A stretch of 64,000 nucleotides of DNA from Amnibacterium sp. CER49 (GCF_029846255.1 NZ_JARVWQ010000001.1:1860001-1924000); one strand, 5' to 3'; shown: positions 38,190-49,033, numbered from the stretch's first letter. Notes: generated by a model from the sequence alone, not told the origin. A program made the numbers and translations.

Positions 38190-39125
38190 ATGTCGAACGT
38201 GACCCAGGTGCGACCGTCGAAGAACGAGCGCCGCGACGTGGCGCGCGAGAAGGCCCGCGAGGCGCGCCTGAAGCAGCAGCGACGCGAGCGGCGCAACCGG
38301 CTCTTCCTGCAGGGCGGCATCGGCCTCGTCGTGCTGGCGATCGTGGCGATCGTGGCCGTCGTGCTCGTCAACTCGGTGCGTCCGGCGGGCCCGGGCCCGA
38401 AGAACATGGCGGACGACGGCATCCGGCTCACGACCGGCCTCGCCGCCGAGCGCACCGCGGCGCTCGCCGCGGGGGCGACGCCGCAGCAGCGCGCAGCGGA
38501 CGCCGGCAAGGTCGCGATCCGCGTGTACGAGGACTTCGGCTGCCCCTACTGCGAGCAGTTCGAGACCACGAACGGCGCGTACGTGAAGTCGCTCGTGACG
38601 AGCGGCAAGGCGACCCTGCAGGTCTATCCGGTCGCGATCCTCGACAACAACTTCGCCGGCACCCAGTACTCGACCCGCGCGGCGAACGCCGCCGCCGCGG
38701 TCGCGAACTGGTCGCCGGACCGCTTCTCCGCGTTCCACGACCTGCTCTACGCGAACCAGCCGAAGGAGGGCGGTCCGGGCCTCTCCGACGACCAGCTCAT
38801 CGGCTACGCGAAGCAGGCGGGCGTGCAGGACCTCGCCGCCATCACGACGGCCATCAAGGACCACACCTACTTCAGCTGGGTGCAGTCGGCCACCGACCGG
38901 TTCCTCAAGGCGCGCTTCGCGGGCACGAACATCCACAGCGAGGCCGACATCCAGAAGGCCCTCGGCAGCACGCAGGCCGGTATCGGCACGCCCATGGTCT
39001 TCGTCGACGGCAAGTACTTCACCGGCAGCCTCACCGACGCGAACGCGTTCCGGACCGCGGTGCTGAAGACCGACGCCTACACGCCGTCGGCCACGCCGAC
39101 CCCGACTCCGACCGCCACCAGGTAG
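38190..39125 (+). CDS. Membrane-anchored DsbA-like thioredoxin-fold protein
   Basis: Protein of 311 residues. A basic cytoplasmic N-terminus of about 35 residues and one membrane helix (about 43-64) are followed by an extracellular DsbA-like domain with the redox site FGCPYC near residue 115 and a cis-Pro region at GIGTPMVFVDG. The C-terminus is a Thr/Pro-rich tail. It probably forms or isomerises disulfides in exported proteins. GGAGGG precedes the ATG, and TACCAT at 38143-38148 is a possible -10. Confidence 0.88.
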   Translation: MSNVTQVRPSKNERRDVAREKAREARLKQQRRERRNRLFLQGGIGLVVLAIVAIVAVVLVNSVRPAGPGPKNMADDGIRLTTGLAAERTAALAAGATPQQRAADAGKVAIRVYEDFGCPYCEQFETTNGAYVKSLVTSGKATLQVYPVAILDNNFAGTQYSTRAANAAAAVANWSPDRFSAFHDLLYANQPKEGGPGLSDDQLIGYAKQAGVQDLAAITTAIKDHTYFSWVQSATDRFLKARFAGTNIHSEADIQKALGSTQAGIGTPMVFVDGKYFTGSLTDANAFRTAVLKTDAYTPSATPTPTPTATR

Positions 39126-39141
39126 CCGACGACCCGCGCCG

Positions 39142-39175
39142 CGAGGGGGACGAGTGGGACAGGTCGTCCCCCTCG
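39142..39175 (+). terminator. Hairpin after the DsbA-like gene
   Basis: A perfect 12-bp stem (39142-39153 with 39164-39175) and 10-nt loop lie 16 bases after the stop. There is no T run after it, but the stem is strong and the position is right for transcription termination or mRNA end protection. Confidence 0.6.
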
Positions 39176-39212
39176 TCGGCTCCAGCGGGCGTCCGGAGAC
39201 TCCTCGTGCCGG

Positions 39213-39253
39213 GCCGGCTCGGCGCAACCGGTGGCGCACCGTGCTCGTACTTC
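39213..39253 (+). pseudogene. tRNA-Thr 5' half fragment
   Basis: Forty-one bases resemble the first half of the intact tRNA-Thr at 39995, with about six mismatches. The acceptor 5' strand, D-arm and much of the anticodon arm are recognisable (GCCGGCTCGGCGCAACCGG, then GGCGCACCGTG). No 3' half follows, so it cannot fold into a tRNA. It is a partial duplication about 780 bases from the intact gene. Confidence 0.7.
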
Positions 39254-39585
39254 GGACGGCGCCGGTCCCGGGGGTCCGTGAGGTCACCGAGGCCGGGAGC
39301 GCAGGGGTTCCCGTCCACGCCTCGAGCGGAGGGAAGCCCACCCCGGCCCTGCGGGGAACGCCGTCCGGTGGGCCGTCGCGAAGACGGCGGGCTGCAAGAA
39401 ATCCCTGCGCCGGCCGCGTTCTTCGGATAGAGACTGGCAACGGCGGGGGCGGGCCGCTAGGTTGCATCTCGACCCCGGTGTGACATTCGGCCGCGGCGAT
39501 GATCTGCGGCCCCTTCCGCGGCGCTCCGCACACTCCGTCCCAGGGTTTGACATCGAGGCTACGAACCTCGAGTGAGCGGGTCCTC
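39254..39585. other. Gene-free stretch
   Basis: No gene with a ribosome site or recognisable family was found in these 332 bases on either strand. The stretch lies between the tRNA-Thr fragment and a zinc-ribbon peptide and may be decayed mobile DNA. Confidence 0.45.
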
Positions 39586-39732
39586 GTGACCTCCGTCGGC
39601 TTCTTCATCGACCCGGACTCGTACAGCACGCGCGTCTGCAAGCGCTGCAACACGACGATGGTCCGGGCGTCCTCGTCAACGGGACGCCGGCAGTGGCAGT
39701 GCCCCGACTGCGGGCGACGCCAGAGCGGCTAG
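39586..39732 (+). CDS. 48-residue zinc-ribbon peptide, possible transposase N-terminal remnant
   Basis: A small frame starting at GTG 39586 encodes a C-x2-C motif (VCKRCNTTM) and a second C-x2-C (QCPDCGRRQSG) separated by 18 residues, the pattern of a zinc ribbon. Such ribbons open IS1/IS1595-type transposases, and this one ends right after the second pair, so it may be a truncated transposase. It may instead be a genuine tiny zinc-binding protein. No strong ribosome site is seen. Confidence 0.45.
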   Translation: MTSVGFFIDPDSYSTRVCKRCNTTMVRASSSTGRRQWQCPDCGRRQSG

Positions 39733-39994
39733 GCGCCACTGCGGGCAGCATGACGAGCTCGATCCGCGCGCTGCCACGGTCGTTCCGCTCACGGCCGGCC
39801 ACGGAGACGGGTCGAGCGGCACGTCATCGCCGGCGACGATCGCCGCGAGGAAAGGCGGACGCATCCCCGCAACCCGAGCCCTGGATCTGGTCGTCCGCGA
39901 GTACCGTGAGCATGCGGCTCCGGAGCCGACGTGCGGGGGCAGGGCGGGGTGGGCCTCGCACCTGACTCGCTGAAGGCCCGGGACGCCGCGGAAT

Positions 39995-40070
39995 GCCGGC
40001 TTGGCGCAACTGGTAGCGCACCGTACTTGTAATACGGGGGTTGCGGGTTCGAGTCCCGCAGTCGGCTCCA
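39995..40070 (+). tRNA. tRNA-Thr (anticodon TGT)
   Basis: A 76-nt cloverleaf including an encoded CCA. The acceptor stem pairs GCCGGCT with AGTCGGC with one G-U pair, the anticodon loop CTTGTAA gives UGU, and the TPsiC arm is GGTTCGAGTCC. A degenerate copy of its 5' half lies at 39213-39253. Confidence 0.95.
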
Positions 40071-40109
40071 TCTCCGCGCCCCGGCGGCGCTTCGTAGGAT
40101 GACCCCTGG

Positions 40110-40907
40110 ATGGACGCCTTCCTCGCCCGGCCGCACGCCGAGATCGCTTACGCCGTCGACGGCGCGGAGTCGGAGCGGCTGCTCCTCGTCACGCACGAGC
40201 CCACCGCCTCGCGGCGGGACGCCGACGCGTGGGGCGTGCTGCGCTGGAGCGCGGTCGTCGCGGCGGGGGAGCGGGTGCTCCGCTACGACACACGGGGGCA
40301 CGGGGCCTCGACCGGCCGCGCCGTCGAGGACGACTACCGCTGGTCCGCGCTCGCCGGCGATCTGCTCGCCCTCGCCGAGGCGACGTCGCCCGAGCACCCC
40401 GTCGACGCTCTCGCCGTCGCAGGCGGCTGCGGGACGCTGCTGCACGCGGCGGTCGCGGCGCCCGATCGCTTCCGTCGCCTCGTGCTCGTGATCCCGCCGC
40501 CGGTCGGCGAGGCCCGTGCTCGGCAGGCCGAGCTCTACCGCGCGGCGGCGGCGCTCGCCGAGCTGCGCGGGGCGGAGGGGTGGGCGCGCGGCGCCGCGGC
40601 GATGCCCCCGGTGCCGGTCCTCGTCGAGGGCGGTTGGCGGCGTCCGGCCGAGGCCGCCGTGCCGGAGTCGCTGCTGCCCCTCGTCGTCCGCGCAGAAGCG
40701 GCGAGCGTCTACCCGGAGGACGAGGCGCTCGCCGCGCTCGGGCTCCCCACGCTCGTGCTCACCTGGCGGAGCGACCCGAGCCACCCGGTCGAGGGCGCCC
40801 GGGCGGTCGCGGCGGTGCTGCCGTCCGCCGTGCTCGAGGTCGCGGACGACGCCGAGGGGGTGCGCGGCTGGGGCGAGCGCATCGCGGGGTTCCTCGCCGG
40901 GTCCTGA
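40110..40907 (+). CDS. Alpha/beta hydrolase with Cys at the nucleophile position
   Basis: Protein of 265 residues with the alpha/beta hydrolase landmarks: an HEPTAS turn after the first long strand, RYDTRGHGAST (about residues 58-68) and a predicted nucleophile elbow AGGCGT with Cys107 where most relatives have Ser. A Cys nucleophile is known in dienelactone hydrolases. Late Asp and acidic residues (WRSDPSHPVEGA) fit a catalytic acid and possibly the His. TAGGAT at 40095-40100 precedes the ATG by 9 nt. Confidence 0.78.
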   Translation: MDAFLARPHAEIAYAVDGAESERLLLVTHEPTASRRDADAWGVLRWSAVVAAGERVLRYDTRGHGASTGRAVEDDYRWSALAGDLLALAEATSPEHPVDALAVAGGCGTLLHAAVAAPDRFRRLVLVIPPPVGEARARQAELYRAAAALAELRGAEGWARGAAAMPPVPVLVEGGWRRPAEAAVPESLLPLVVRAEAASVYPEDEALAALGLPTLVLTWRSDPSHPVEGARAVAAVLPSAVLEVADDAEGVRGWGERIAGFLAGS

Positions 40908-40972
40908 GGCGGCCCTCCAGCTGCCGAGCGCCCAGGTGAGCGGCGCCGAGTCCGGCCGCTAGTCTTTCCCCG

Positions 40973-41764
40973 ATGCCCGAGGTGATCACCCGACTGGCCC
41001 CCTACGAGGACGAGCGCGGCAACGCGATCGAGTACGCCGGCGATCCCGTCGAGCAGGGCGTGGCGATCAAGTTCACCGGGTCGAACAACCGCGTGCGGAT
41101 CGCGCATCCCGTCCGGATCGGCAAGCTGCAGGTCGACTTCGACTGCGACAACGGACTGCTCACCATCGGCGCGAGCAGCGGGGTCCCGGCGCTCTCCACC
41201 ACGATGCGGATCGGCCAGGACTCGAGCGTGCGGATCGGCGCGAACGTGTCGACCACGTCCGCGGTGAGCATCTCGGCCACGGAGGGCACGACCGTCAGCA
41301 TCGGGGACGACGTGATGTTCGCGAGCGGGAACGAGATCCGGGCGGACGACGGCCATCCCATCTTCGACGTCGCCACGGGCAAGCGGGTCAACGTGTCGAA
41401 GTCGATCACGATCGGCGACCACGTCTGGCTGGGGCGCCTCTCCGCCGTGCTCGGGGGAGCGACGATCGGGAACGGCACGGTCATCGGCTACGGGAGCATC
41501 GTCACCGGCCGCATCCCCAACAACTGCGTCGCCGTGGGCGTCCCCGCGCGGCCCGTCCGGTACGACACCGCCTGGGAGCGGCCGCACCTGTCGCTCGTCC
41601 GCCCGTACTACAAGCCGGACGCGAGCACGATCACCCGATCGCCGTACTGGCACCTCTCGGAGCGGCCGTCAGAGCGGCGGCCGAAGGCGGTCGTCCTGCT
41701 CGAGCGGGCCCGCTCCCGTGCCTCGGGTGTGCTCCGGCGGGTCAAGCGGCGCCTCGCCCGCTAG
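40973..41764 (+). CDS. Hexapeptide-repeat acyltransferase
   Basis: Protein of 263 residues with many hexapeptide-type repeats (SITIGDHVWLGRLSAVLGGA, then TIGNGTVIGYGSIVTG) that form a left-handed beta-helix, and a VGVPARPVR ending typical of O-acetyltransferases. HPIFD may supply part of the active site. A basic tail ends the protein. It may modify a cell-surface glycan, but no polysaccharide cluster is present. TAGTCT at 40960-40965 lies 7 nt before the ATG, so it is probably leaderless. Confidence 0.8.
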   Translation: MPEVITRLAPYEDERGNAIEYAGDPVEQGVAIKFTGSNNRVRIAHPVRIGKLQVDFDCDNGLLTIGASSGVPALSTTMRIGQDSSVRIGANVSTTSAVSISATEGTTVSIGDDVMFASGNEIRADDGHPIFDVATGKRVNVSKSITIGDHVWLGRLSAVLGGATIGNGTVIGYGSIVTGRIPNNCVAVGVPARPVRYDTAWERPHLSLVRPYYKPDASTITRSPYWHLSERPSERRPKAVVLLERARSRASGVLRRVKRRLAR

Positions 41765-41779
41765 CCCGCGAGCACCGCC

Positions 41780-42628
41780 CTAGCTGTTGAACGTCCAGGT
41801 GAAGGGCATGCGGAGCGCGAGGCCCTGATAGCTGTTGTCGGCGCTCGGGTCGAGCGTCAGCCAGAACCGGTAGGTGCGCGTCGCGCCGGCAGGGAGCGGC
41901 GCGAGCGGAACGGTTCCCCGGGCCGTCAGGTCGGTCAGCATGCCGCGGAACACCACCGTCGTCGCCGTCATGATCGACAGGTGCGCGCGGGCGCAGATGT
42001 CGGTGGCGCGCCCCGACGGGGCGAACGACGCCGACTGGGTGCACGCCCCGGGCCGAAGGGTGAAGGTCGACGCCGGCAGCACCCCGGTGTTCGTGATCGT
42101 GAGCGTGATGATCTTCTGCGTCCGGCCCGGCACGAGCAGCTCCGACCCGAAGAGGTCGATGCTCGAGCAGGTGGCGGAGGGCTTCCCGGCGCCGCTGTCG
42201 ACGCCGGTGCAGACTGCGCTGCCGCCGCCGGTCTCCTTCATGCCGAGCATCGGGGTCAGCGCCTTGCTGAAGTGCAGGCGAGCCTGGAAGAAGGATTTCA
42301 GCGCCGCGGTGCTGGTGAAGGCCTTGGTCCTCTGCACGGCGGGCACGTCGGACGGGGCCTGCACCACGGAGATCGGGCCCCGACCTGCGTACCAGAGGCT
42401 CTTGAGGCGGCTCAGCGCACGCACGGAGACGACGAATTCGAGGTAGTCCCCGGACGCCGCGTCGCGGTGCCACGACATGGTCGCGGTGCCCGGAGCGCCC
42501 GCCGCGTACACCGTCCAGGTGACGGTCCCGCTCGCAGGCAGCGTCGTGGCGGCCGCCGGCGCGGACACCGTGAAGAACACGGCAGCGGCGACGACGAGCG
42601 CAGCGCCGACGCGCAGCAGGCCTCTCAC
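41780..42628 (-). CDS. Secreted protein of unknown function
   Basis: Exported protein of 282 residues with a signal peptide ending in APAAA near residue 27. The body is Ser/Thr-rich and beta-type, with two or three Cys likely to form disulfides (VCTGVDSGAGKPSATC, GACTQS, DICARA). A stretch TLTITNTGVLPASTFTLRPG resembles surface repeat domains of camelysin/TasA type, but the match is weak. GGGGGAGGA lies just before the GTG start. The mRNA leader holds a hairpin. Confidence 0.7.
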   Translation of the reverse strand: MRGLLRVGAALVVAAAVFFTVSAPAAATTLPASGTVTWTVYAAGAPGTATMSWHRDAASGDYLEFVVSVRALSRLKSLWYAGRGPISVVQAPSDVPAVQRTKAFTSTAALKSFFQARLHFSKALTPMLGMKETGGGSAVCTGVDSGAGKPSATCSSIDLFGSELLVPGRTQKIITLTITNTGVLPASTFTLRPGACTQSASFAPSGRATDICARAHLSIMTATTVVFRGMLTDLTARGTVPLAPLPAGATRTYRFWLTLDPSADNSYQGLALRMPFTWTFNS

Positions 42629-42680
42629 GATTCCTCCCCCGAAATGGAAATCTTGAAAGGGAATCTACTTATTCGGCGAT

Positions 42681-42701
42681 CGAAAGGGATGTCCCCTTTC
42701 G
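42681..42701 (-). other. Leader hairpin upstream of the secreted protein gene
   Basis: CGAAAGGG (42681-42688) pairs with CCCTTTCG (42694-42701). It lies in an unusually AT-rich 50-base stretch between the msrB terminator and the start of the secreted protein at 42628. It may be a transcript leader structure or a second terminator arm. Confidence 0.45.
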
Positions 42702-42727
42702 GGTGAGCGACCGGAAGAAAAGGAATC

Positions 42728-42760
42728 GGCCCCGGTGCCGCGAGCAGCGGGACCGGGGCC
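42728..42760 (-). terminator. Rho-independent terminator of msrB
   Basis: GGCCCCGGT (42728-42736) pairs with ACCGGGGCC (42752-42760) on the minus strand. It is followed there by a T-rich run (GATTCCTTTTCTT), the classic intrinsic terminator form. It lies 20 bases after the msrB stop. Confidence 0.8.
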
Positions 42761-42779
42761 GGACGGCGGTGGGACGGCG

Positions 42780-43187
42780 TCAGGCGCCGTCGCCCTGGTC
42801 GAAGTTCAGCGAGACGCTGTTCATGCAGTACCGCTCGCCCGTGGGGGTCTGCGGGGCGTCGTCGAACAGGTGGCCGAGGTGCGAGCCGCAGCGGGCGCAG
42901 AGCACCTCGGTGCGCGCCATCCCCCAGGAGCGGTCCTGCTTCAGCTCGACCGCGTCGGCCGACACCGGCTCGAAGAAGCTCGGCCAGCCGGACCCGGAGT
43001 CGAACTTCGCCGCGGACTTGAACAGCGGGGCGTCGCACGCTCGGCACCGGAACAGGCCGTCGCGGTGCTCGTCGAGCAGCGCACCGCTCCACGGCCGCTC
43101 CGTGGCGGCGTGCCGCAGCACCTCGAACTCCTGCGGGCCGAGCGTCTGGCGCCACTCGGCGTCGCTCTTCGTCACCTCGTAGGTCAT
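42780..43187 (-). CDS. msrB: Peptide-methionine (R)-S-oxide reductase MsrB
   Basis: Repair enzyme of 135 residues that reduces methionine-R-sulfoxide. The catalytic Cys121 is in RYCMNSVSLNF, and Cys48/Cys51 and Cys97/Cys100 form the zinc site. GSGWPSFF and GHLFDDAP are also diagnostic. It is a single-gene unit with its own terminator and acts in the cytoplasm in oxidative-damage repair. Confidence 0.96.
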   Translation of the reverse strand: MTYEVTKSDAEWRQTLGPQEFEVLRHAATERPWSGALLDEHRDGLFRCRACDAPLFKSAAKFDSGSGWPSFFEPVSADAVELKQDRSWGMARTEVLCARCGSHLGHLFDDAPQTPTGERYCMNSVSLNFDQGDGA

Positions 43188-43337
43188 GACGTCCTTCTCT
43201 TCCGCTCCCGCCCCGTGCGGGCTAGGAGTTGTTGCCGAAGACGGCCTGTCGCTCCGTCCCTGTCGGATGCAGCGCTCCTAGCATCGCTCGTATTCCTCTC
43301 CCGAGTGCGGCGTCGACGTCGCGGAAGGACATGTGAC

Positions 43338-43628
43338 GTGACCGACGACGAGACGGCGACCGGCGCAGGCCGCGGCAGCGCGCTCGGCGCCCGCGACCTC
43401 GCGATGCTCGCGTTCGAGCGCGCCTGGTGGCGCAGGGGCGGGCAGAAGGAGGAGGCCATCCGTGAGGAGTTCGGCATCTCCGCCGCGCGGTACTACCAGC
43501 TGCTCGGGGCGCTCATCGAGACCCCAGCCGCCCTGCGCGAGGATCCCATGCTCGTGAAGCGTCTGCAGCGTCTCCGTGACGCCCGGACCGTCCGGCGCGC
43601 GGACCTCCTGCGCCGCCACTCGAGTTGA
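43338..43628 (+). CDS. DUF3263 family protein
   Basis: Small basic protein of 96 residues with the DUF3263 pattern: [20 protein letters not shown], then [16 protein letters not shown], which looks like a helix-turn-helix. It may be a DNA-binding protein; no target is known. GTG 43338 follows GGAAGGA. It lies directly before the LytR_C gene, a pairing common in actinobacteria. Confidence 0.82.
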   Translation: MTDDETATGAGRGSALGARDLAMLAFERAWWRRGGQKEEAIREEFGISAARYYQLLGALIETPAALREDPMLVKRLQRLRDARTVRRADLLRRHSS

Positions 43629-43687
43629 CCGCGACAGGGGCACTGCCGGTGATGGCCGGAGCGACGTACGCCGACACCCGGAAGAGC

Positions 43688-46040
<2,353 letters not shown>

Positions 46041-46059
46041 TCCGACCTGCTGAACGTCA

Positions 46060-46095
46060 CAGGAGCCGGGCATCCTTCGGGATGCCCGGCTCCTG
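46060..46095. terminator. Bidirectional terminator between groEL and WXG100 gene
   Basis: A perfect 16-bp stem (46060-46075 with 46080-46095) closed by a stable TTCG tetraloop lies between two convergent genes. It can end both transcripts. It is among the strongest hairpins in the window. Confidence 0.85.
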
Positions 46096-46108
46096 CCGTT
46101 CCGGCGGC

Positions 46109-46396
46109 TCAGCCGAACAGGCGGAGGTTCGCCAGCTCGATCTGCGCGTACTGGTCGGCGGCCTGCCGCAGCGAGCGGTCGATGCTCGTGAGCACCTGCT
46201 CGAGGTTGGTCTGCGCCGTGCGCCACTGCTGCACCACGCCCTGGAACGCCTGCGCCGCCTGGCCCGTCCACACGCCCTGCAGCTGCTCGAGCTGCCCGTG
46301 GAGCGACGTCATCTCGCCCTGCAGCCGCCCGGTGGTGCCCGTGATCGCTGCGGCTGCGGCGTTCACCGCCTCGCTGTCGACCGTGAACCTGGTCAT
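46109..46396 (-). CDS. WXG100 family (ESAT-6-like) protein
   Basis: Helical-hairpin protein of 95 residues with the central WTG turn (GVWTGQAAQAF, near residue 43). Such proteins are usually exported by type VII secretion as dimers. No ESX ATPase or partner gene is adjacent, so it is an orphan or works with a distant locus. The C-terminus lacks an obvious YxxxD/E export signal. Confidence 0.85.
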   Translation of the reverse strand: MTRFTVDSEAVNAAAAAITGTTGRLQGEMTSLHGQLEQLQGVWTGQAAQAFQGVVQQWRTAQTNLEQVLTSIDRSLRQAADQYAQIELANLRLFG

Positions 46397-46440
46397 CGTC
46401 CGTCCTCCTTCATCCGTCGTGGAACGGGGAGGACGGTAGG

Positions 46441-48135
46441 TCAGCTGTAGGCCGACTCCGAGACCTCGACCTCGTCGTCGGCCTCGTCGGGCTCGACGTC
46501 GTCGGTGGGGAGGAGAGGAAGGGCCACGCGGAACGTCGCACCGCCGCCGGCGGTCTCGGTGATGCCGATGCTGCCCTCGTGCGCCTGCACGATCGCTGCC
46601 ACGATGGCGAGGCCGAGCCCGCTGCCGCCGGTGTCACGGGTGCGGGACGAGTCGGCGCGCCAGAACCGCTGGAAGATCTTCTCGCGGATCTGGGGCGGGA
46701 TGCCCTCGCCGTGATCGATGATCTCGAGCACCGCGAGACCGCGCGCCTTGTCGGCGTAGGTCGCGATCTCGATGGGCGAGTCGTCCGGCGTGTACCGCAT
46801 CGCGTTGCCGATGAGGTTCGTCAGCACCTGCCGGAGCTTGTCCTCCTCGGCGAGCACGACCGGGCGCGCGGCCCCGGCCGCCGGGGTCGACTGCGCCGCG
46901 CCGTCCTCGGGGTCGAGCTCGCCCGCGCGGCGGCGTGCGCGCAGCAGACGCGCGCTGGCGAGGCGGATGGAGCCCGTGATGCTCGCGTCGCCGGGAGCGG
47001 GCATGCGGCGGAACAGCCGGGACGCGGTCGTGAGCGCCGCGTCCTGCGTGTCCTCGGCAGGGGGGAGCACCGGGCGCAGGATCTCGATCGCCCCGGTGGG
47101 CACGTCGGGGTCGTGCGCGATCACGCGGATGACCCGCTTCGGCGCGAGCGCACGGGCGTCGAGCGCGGCGTCGTGGGCCAGGGGCACGAGCTCGACCGGC
47201 GTCTTCTTCAGCTCGCGGGCCTCGTCGAGCCGGGCGAGCGCCAGCAGGTCGGTGACGAGCGCGCCCAGCCGCACCGCCTCGCGCTCGATGCGGTCCATCG
47301 CCTGGGCGATGTCCTCACGGCTCTGCAGCGCGCCCATGCGGTACAGCTCGGCGTAGCCGCGCACCGAGACGAGCGGCGTGCGCAGCTCGTGGCTCGCGTC
47401 GCCGACGAAGCGGCGCATCTGCTCGATGGTGCGCGCCCGGTCGGCGAGGGCCGAGTCGATGCGGTTCAGCATGCGGTTCAGCGAGCGGTTGAGCCGCCCC
47501 ACCTCGGTGTTCGGCGTCGCGTTGCCGAGCCGCTGGCCGAAGTCACCGGCCGCGATCGCCGCCGCTGTGCGCTCGACCTGGCGGAGCGGCCGGAACGCCG
47601 AGCCGACGAGGAACCACGTGAGGATCGCGCCGAGCAGCACCACGATGATGCCGAACACGAAGAAGAGGGTGAACAGCCGCGCGATGAGGCCGTTCGTCTC
47701 CGACAGCGGCAGGCCGAGCACCGCCCGGCCGTCGCCCGTGTTCTTCACCTCCACGCGGAAGGCGGCCGCTCCCCTCGGGTCGCGGACCGTGAACGCCTTC
47801 TCCTCGGGCGCGCTCTCGACCGTGCTCCACGAGATCTGCGGCTTGAGCGCGCGCCACCTGCCGTTCATGTTCGTGAGCTGCCCGCTCGGCGAGAAGTGGG
47901 CGTACACGTACTGCGTCGCGGCGGAGCGCGCGTTCACCGCGGTCGTCTGCGCGCTGACGGTGTCGATGGCCGACTCGATCTGCTTGTCGGTGCGTTCGAC
48001 GAGGTAGTCGCGCAGGACCGTCATCGTGCCGAACCCGCTGACGACGAGACCCACCGTCATGAGCAGCACCGTGACGGCGGTGATCTTCGTGCGCAGCGAG
48101 ATGGTGTTCCACCACTCGGCCAGCGACGCGTGCAT
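46441..48135 (-). CDS. Sensor histidine kinase, OmpR-partner type
   Basis: Membrane kinase of 564 residues with two helices (about 17-40 and 155-178), a roughly 115-residue extracellular sensor, a HAMP domain and the box VGDASHELRTPLVSVRGY (His249). N box (TNLIGNAMRYTP, about 439-450), DHGEGIPP and GGSGLGLAIVAAI follow. About 78 unusual residues (347-424) rich in Ala, Arg and Pro separate the dimerisation domain from the ATPase domain. It lies 65 bases after the cognate regulator gene. Confidence 0.88.
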   Translation of the reverse strand: MHASLAEWWNTISLRTKITAVTVLLMTVGLVVSGFGTMTVLRDYLVERTDKQIESAIDTVSAQTTAVNARSAATQYVYAHFSPSGQLTNMNGRWRALKPQISWSTVESAPEEKAFTVRDPRGAAAFRVEVKNTGDGRAVLGLPLSETNGLIARLFTLFFVFGIIVVLLGAILTWFLVGSAFRPLRQVERTAAAIAAGDFGQRLGNATPNTEVGRLNRSLNRMLNRIDSALADRARTIEQMRRFVGDASHELRTPLVSVRGYAELYRMGALQSREDIAQAMDRIEREAVRLGALVTDLLALARLDEARELKKTPVELVPLAHDAALDARALAPKRVIRVIAHDPDVPTGAIEILRPVLPPAEDTQDAALTTASRLFRRMPAPGDASITGSIRLASARLLRARRRAGELDPEDGAAQSTPAAGAARPVVLAEEDKLRQVLTNLIGNAMRYTPDDSPIEIATYADKARGLAVLEIIDHGEGIPPQIREKIFQRFWRADSSRTRDTGGSGLGLAIVAAIVQAHEGSIGITETAGGGATFRVALPLLPTDDVEPDEADDEVEVSESAYS

Positions 48136-48200
48136 GATGAGCGAAGTGTAGGCAGCGCTCCGCTAGGCGGAGCACCGCCCTCCCCGAGTCCTCAGCGGTC

Positions 48201-48893
48201 TCAGACCTTCGCCGCCTTCAGCATGTAGCCGAAGCCGCGCTTCGTCTGGATGATCGGCTCGGTGCTGTGCGCGTCGAGCTTGCGCCGCAGGTACGAGATG
48301 TACGACTCGACGATGCCGGCGTCGCCGTTGAAGTCGTACTCCCAGACGTGGTCGAGGATCTGCGCCTTCGACAGCACCCGGTTCGGGTTCAGCATGAGGT
48401 AGCGCAGCAGCTTGAACTCGGTGGGGGAGAGCTCGATGGGCTCGTTGCCCACCGTGACCTCGTGCGTGTCCTGATCCATGGTCAGCTCGCCGGCGCGGAT
48501 GACCGCGTCCTCCTCCGCGTGCATGGTGCGGCGGAGGATCGCCTTGATGCGGGCGACGATCTCGTCGAGGCTGAACGGCTTCGTGACGTAGTCGTCGCCG
48601 CCAACCGTGAGACCCGTGATCTTGTCCTCGGTGTCGTCCTTGGCGGTGAGGAACAGGATCGGCGAGGTGTACCCGGAGGAGCGCAGCCGCTTCGTGACGC
48701 CGAACCCGTTCATGTCGGGCAGCATCACGTCGAGGATGATCAGGTCGGGCTCCTCCTCGAGCACCGCCGAGATCGCTTGGGCGCCGTTGCTGACGGCGCG
48801 TACGGCGAAGCCGGCGAAGCGCAGGCTCGTCGTCAGGAGGTCACGGATGTTCGGCTCGTCGTCGACGATGAGAATGCGTGGTTGGTCGGCCAT
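48201..48893 (-). CDS. OmpR-family response regulator
   Basis: Regulator of 230 residues: acidic pair VDDEPNIRD, phosphorylated Asp55 in IILDVMLPD, Thr in FLTAKDD, Lys in YVTKPF, and a winged helix ending with IVESYISYLRRKL and TKRGFGYML. It heads the two-gene unit with the kinase at 46441. It resembles the TcrX/PrrA group of actinobacterial regulators; the signal is unknown. A 7-bp hairpin lies between the two genes. Confidence 0.9.
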   Translation of the reverse strand: MADQPRILIVDDEPNIRDLLTTSLRFAGFAVRAVSNGAQAISAVLEEEPDLIILDVMLPDMNGFGVTKRLRSSGYTSPILFLTAKDDTEDKITGLTVGGDDYVTKPFSLDEIVARIKAILRRTMHAEEDAVIRAGELTMDQDTHEVTVGNEPIELSPTEFKLLRYLMLNPNRVLSKAQILDHVWEYDFNGDAGIVESYISYLRRKLDAHSTEPIIQTKRGFGYMLKAAKV

Positions 48894-49033
48894 GCGGGCA
48901 ATTGTCTGCGCGCTGCCTGGGAGGTTGCTGGTGCTTCATCGTGCGCGGTGGAGGGTCCGTCGGAGAGCGTGCTGACCGGGAGTTCCGGTTCCTCCGCGCG
49001 TGTCCTGAGGTGCCCCTCGAGGACCGCGCGACG

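Noticed and set aside
39676-40071. Minus-strand frame across tRNA-Thr
   Set aside because: It translates the tRNA and has no ribosome site or domain.
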